A stretch of DNA of 64,000 nt, from assembly GCA_000746015.1 (NCBI GenBank), contig JQKK01000005.1:62001-126000 (forward strand), in the 5' to 3' direction. The translations under genes and the position numbers were made by a program. Of this stretch, positions 61,805 through 64,000 are shown piece after piece. The stretch comes from Lachnospiraceae bacterium MA2020 (GTDB taxonomy: Bacteria > Bacillota > Clostridia > Lachnospirales > Lachnospiraceae). The stretch's first letter is position 1; each line of letters starts with the position of its first letter. Below the pieces are notes generated by a model, which did not search any database, was not told where the DNA came from, and saw only the letters and a list, made by a program, of their open reading frames with translations.

Positions 61805-63829
61805 CTATAATTTAAAGACGCTGATCAGCTCTTCAATCTTATTGGATGAATCAGATACGGTAGCAGCACTTGCATCTACTCCCTTTGAGCTCTCTGCAAC
61901 TTGTTCAGCACTGGCGGTAACGTTAGTAACGGTTGAGCTTACCTGCTGAGTATTTGCAGACTGTTCTTCGGATATAGCGGCCATTGAGGACGCGATATCA
62001 TCTACTGTTCCAATCTTGCTGATCATATCACTTACAATATCACTGGTTGCATCAAGGTTTTTGAAGATATCTTCAAAAGTATCTCCTGCAGTATCAACGG
62101 CTTTCATATTGGTATCGATCTCTTTCATATTTGATTGAGATTTATTTGAAAGCTGCTCGATCTGAAGTGTTATATCTTTAATGATCTCTGATATCTGTTG
62201 AGTTGAGCTTGCACTGTTTTGAGCAAGCTGTCCGATTTCCTGAGCGACAACGGCAAAGCCCCTGCCGGCTTCACCGGCTCTTGCCGCTTCGATAGAAGCA
62301 TTTAAGGACAAAAGATTTGTCTGCCCGGAGATTTCATTGATCATATCAACGATAGAGTTGATTTTCTGAGCAGAATCACCGACGGTAATGACAACCTCAT
62401 TCATATCATCAATTGATTTTGCAATACCGGTCATTCCGTTCTGTACAACTTTCATATCATGTTGTCCCTCTTTTGCCTTGGTTACAAGTGCAGACATGGT
62501 ATCCTTTGTCTGCTGGCTGTTTGAGGACAGATTGGCTACTTCCTGTGCAAGATTAGTTGCCTGATTTGCCAGATCTGTAACTGCATTTGCCATGTCGTCC
62601 ATAGCACCATTGATTTGCTGCATTGCCCTTAGCTGTTCACCAGCCTGCATATTCAAATCACTTGATGCATTCTGAGAATTCGATGCCTCGTCTGCCAGAT
62701 TTAGAGAAACATCCTTGATCTCCAAAAGAGTTTTTCGCATTTTGTCTACATAATCAAGCATGTTGTTATTCATTACAGCAATTTCATTAGTTCCATTGTC
62801 TTTTTGTATTTCCACAGTAAAATCACCCTGAGCAATGCGTGTGATATTATCAGTGAGATTTCTTACAGGTCTTGTTATCATTATCCCTATAAGCTGTGAC
62901 AGAGCGATAGCAATACCGAGCAGGATTACTAATGCGATGATGATGCTGATTATAATAAACTTATACAATGGAGCCAGGACATCATTTACCTTGACAAACG
63001 ATGCAAGAAACCAGTTTGTGTTGTTAACCACATCTATAGAAACATAATAATCTGAGCCATCGGTTCCACGAAGTGTAAATACATCGTCGCGTCCACCGGA
63101 AGTGGTTATTTTTGATATTTCCTGTATAAAATTATCGTTAGGATATTCTGATACATCTTTGCCGATTTGATCCTGTGCCGGAGATGCAATCATAATAGTC
63201 CCATCAAACATCATAGTTGATCCGGTTCCAAGAGGTTTATAGGCACTTGCTCTTGCAGAAATTCCTTTAAGACTTATATCAGCGGACATGACACCACTTC
63301 GCCCATCTGATAGTTCGACTTTACGCGAGCCACATACAACCATCTGACCGGTTGTCAGATCCACAGAAGGAGGACCAAGGAAAATGGAAGTCGAATTTGA
63401 TCCGTTTTTGTACCAGGCTCTGGTCGTAGGATCATAGTCGGCATCGGGTACCCATCCACTTCCGTCATAAAAAGAATCCTTTCCAAACGCAATGTAGAGG
63501 TCACTGACAACATCGGGATTTTTGGCCATGCCGGGCTCTAAAGCTTTCAGTATGTCAGCATCGGTGCTGTAAGAGGAAACTGAAAAAGTATCAGCAAATC
63601 CATCATAATAGTCAATGATACCTTCCATATCTCCGGCTATATCAGCGGCATTTTTCTTAGCCTCTTGCTTTAATCCGTTAGTTGCTTCTTCAACAATAAC
63701 GTCTTTAGCTCTAAGAGAAATAAATAAAGCAACTATAGCAATCGCTATGAATATAGTTGGAATAATTACAGACAACAACTGAGTGCTGATGCGCTTGGCA
63801 TTAGCTTTAGACTTAGTTCTATTTGACAT
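61805..63829 (-). CDS. Methyl-accepting chemotaxis protein with Cache-type sensor
   Basis: 674-residue chemoreceptor: basic N-terminus ([13 protein letters not shown]), TM1 about 17-38, extracytoplasmic double-Cache-like domain (about 45-280, with AWYKNGS and [11 protein letters not shown]), TM2 about 288-312, HAMP (about 313-366) and signalling domain with tip [20 protein letters not shown] near 506. No CheR-docking tail is present. It shares layout and cytoplasmic sequence with the receptor at 35687 but has a different sensor domain. GAGGGG precedes the start, and a perfect sigma-28 promoter lies 54 bp upstream. Its convergent position next to the xylan locus hints at a plant-sugar ligand, which is inference. 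Confidence 0.93.
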   Translation of the reverse strand: MSNRTKSKANAKRISTQLLSVIIPTIFIAIAIVALFISLRAKDVIVEEATNGLKQEAKKNAADIAGDMEGIIDYYDGFADTFSVSSYSTDADILKALEPGMAKNPDVVSDLYIAFGKDSFYDGSGWVPDADYDPTTRAWYKNGSNSTSIFLGPPSVDLTTGQMVVCGSRKVELSDGRSGVMSADISLKGISARASAYKPLGTGSTMMFDGTIMIASPAQDQIGKDVSEYPNDNFIQEISKITTSGGRDDVFTLRGTDGSDYYVSIDVVNNTNWFLASFVKVNDVLAPLYKFIIISIIIALVILLGIAIALSQLIGIMITRPVRNLTDNITRIAQGDFTVEIQKDNGTNEIAVMNNNMLDYVDKMRKTLLEIKDVSLNLADEASNSQNASSDLNMQAGEQLRAMQQINGAMDDMANAVTDLANQATNLAQEVANLSSNSQQTKDTMSALVTKAKEGQHDMKVVQNGMTGIAKSIDDMNEVVITVGDSAQKINSIVDMINEISGQTNLLSLNASIEAARAGEAGRGFAVVAQEIGQLAQNSASSTQQISEIIKDITLQIEQLSNKSQSNMKEIDTNMKAVDTAGDTFEDIFKNLDATSDIVSDMISKIGTVDDIASSMAAISEEQSANTQQVSSTVTNVTASAEQVAESSKGVDASAATVSDSSNKIEELISVFKL

Positions 63830-63882
63830 AGTTACCCCTCAAACTTTCATCATAATACCACTAAAAAGCTTCTATAAACTTA

Positions 63883-63909
63883 TTATCGGCTGAATTATTT
63901 CATTATTTA
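63883..63909 (-). promoter_or_regulatory. Perfect sigma-28 (flagellar) promoter of the chemoreceptor
   Basis: On the minus strand, TAAA (63906-63909), exactly 15 bp, GCCGATAA (63883-63890): an exact match to the FliA/SigD consensus. Confidence 0.9.
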
Positions 63910-64000
63910 TATGAAAGTATGTATATTTTTCGATTCAATAATTTTAAATCAATAATACTTTCTGTCCTTCTTTTTAGACAAGATTAAGGTAAATTACACT

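Overview
The window looks like chromosome of a motile, low to moderate G+C, Gram-positive anaerobe of the Lachnospiraceae (Butyrivibrio/Pseudobutyrivibrio type). This is inferred from gene content: a xylo-oligosaccharide locus with YesM/YesN-type regulators, FMN-binding lipoprotein reductases, V-type ATPase-like genes, BspA-type surface proteins, sigma-28 promoters and chemotaxis receptors. No rRNA, tRNA, CRISPR array or complete insertion sequence was seen.

Layout. 1-5.0 kb: two paralogous extracytoplasmic FMN/FAD reductase lipoproteins and a stand-alone FMN-binding lipoprotein. 5.1-6.5 kb: a HAD phosphatase and a small gene behind a near-perfect sigma-28 promoter. 6.8-16.7 kb: a giant secreted surface protein, then a DacA-like carboxypeptidase and an MBOAT/SGNH acyl-transfer pair. 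16.7-22.0 kb (minus strand): a V-type ATPase-like operon with only G-, I-, E-, A- and B-like subunits plus a DUF402 protein. The I-like protein has no membrane half, the B-like protein stops before the arginine-finger segment and C-terminal domain, and no rotor (D/F), C or K gene is present. 22.2-35.5 kb: an export operon for a surface polysaccharide (rfbB, rfbA, GH25, rfbC, Wzm-like permease, Wzt with carbohydrate-binding domain, a WbdD-like methyltransferase-kinase fusion, two GT2 proteins, a diguanylate cyclase). 35.7-38.8 kb: a chemoreceptor and a Ca2+/Na+ exchanger.

38.8-46.3 kb is an accessory patch: a BspA-like leucine-rich-repeat protein with a T12 tract in its putative promoter, an AAA-type ATPase, a HipB-like repressor, an HTH/HipA-like kinase pair and a coiled-coil protein. 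Duplicated promoter/operator modules, 20-bp-phased repeats and decayed gene remnants lie between them. 46.3-47.2 kb is an MscS channel. 47.4-61.7 kb is a xylo-oligosaccharide uptake and breakdown locus (GH3, SGNH esterase, YesM/YesN two-component pair, binding protein, two permeases, YesL, GH43, GH8). The window ends with a second chemoreceptor transcribed from a perfect sigma-28 promoter.

The strongest candidate for an undescribed system is the rotor-less V-ATPase-like operon. Next are the WbdD-like chain-terminator module in a Gram-positive and the shared-operator patch at 38.8-46.3 kb.
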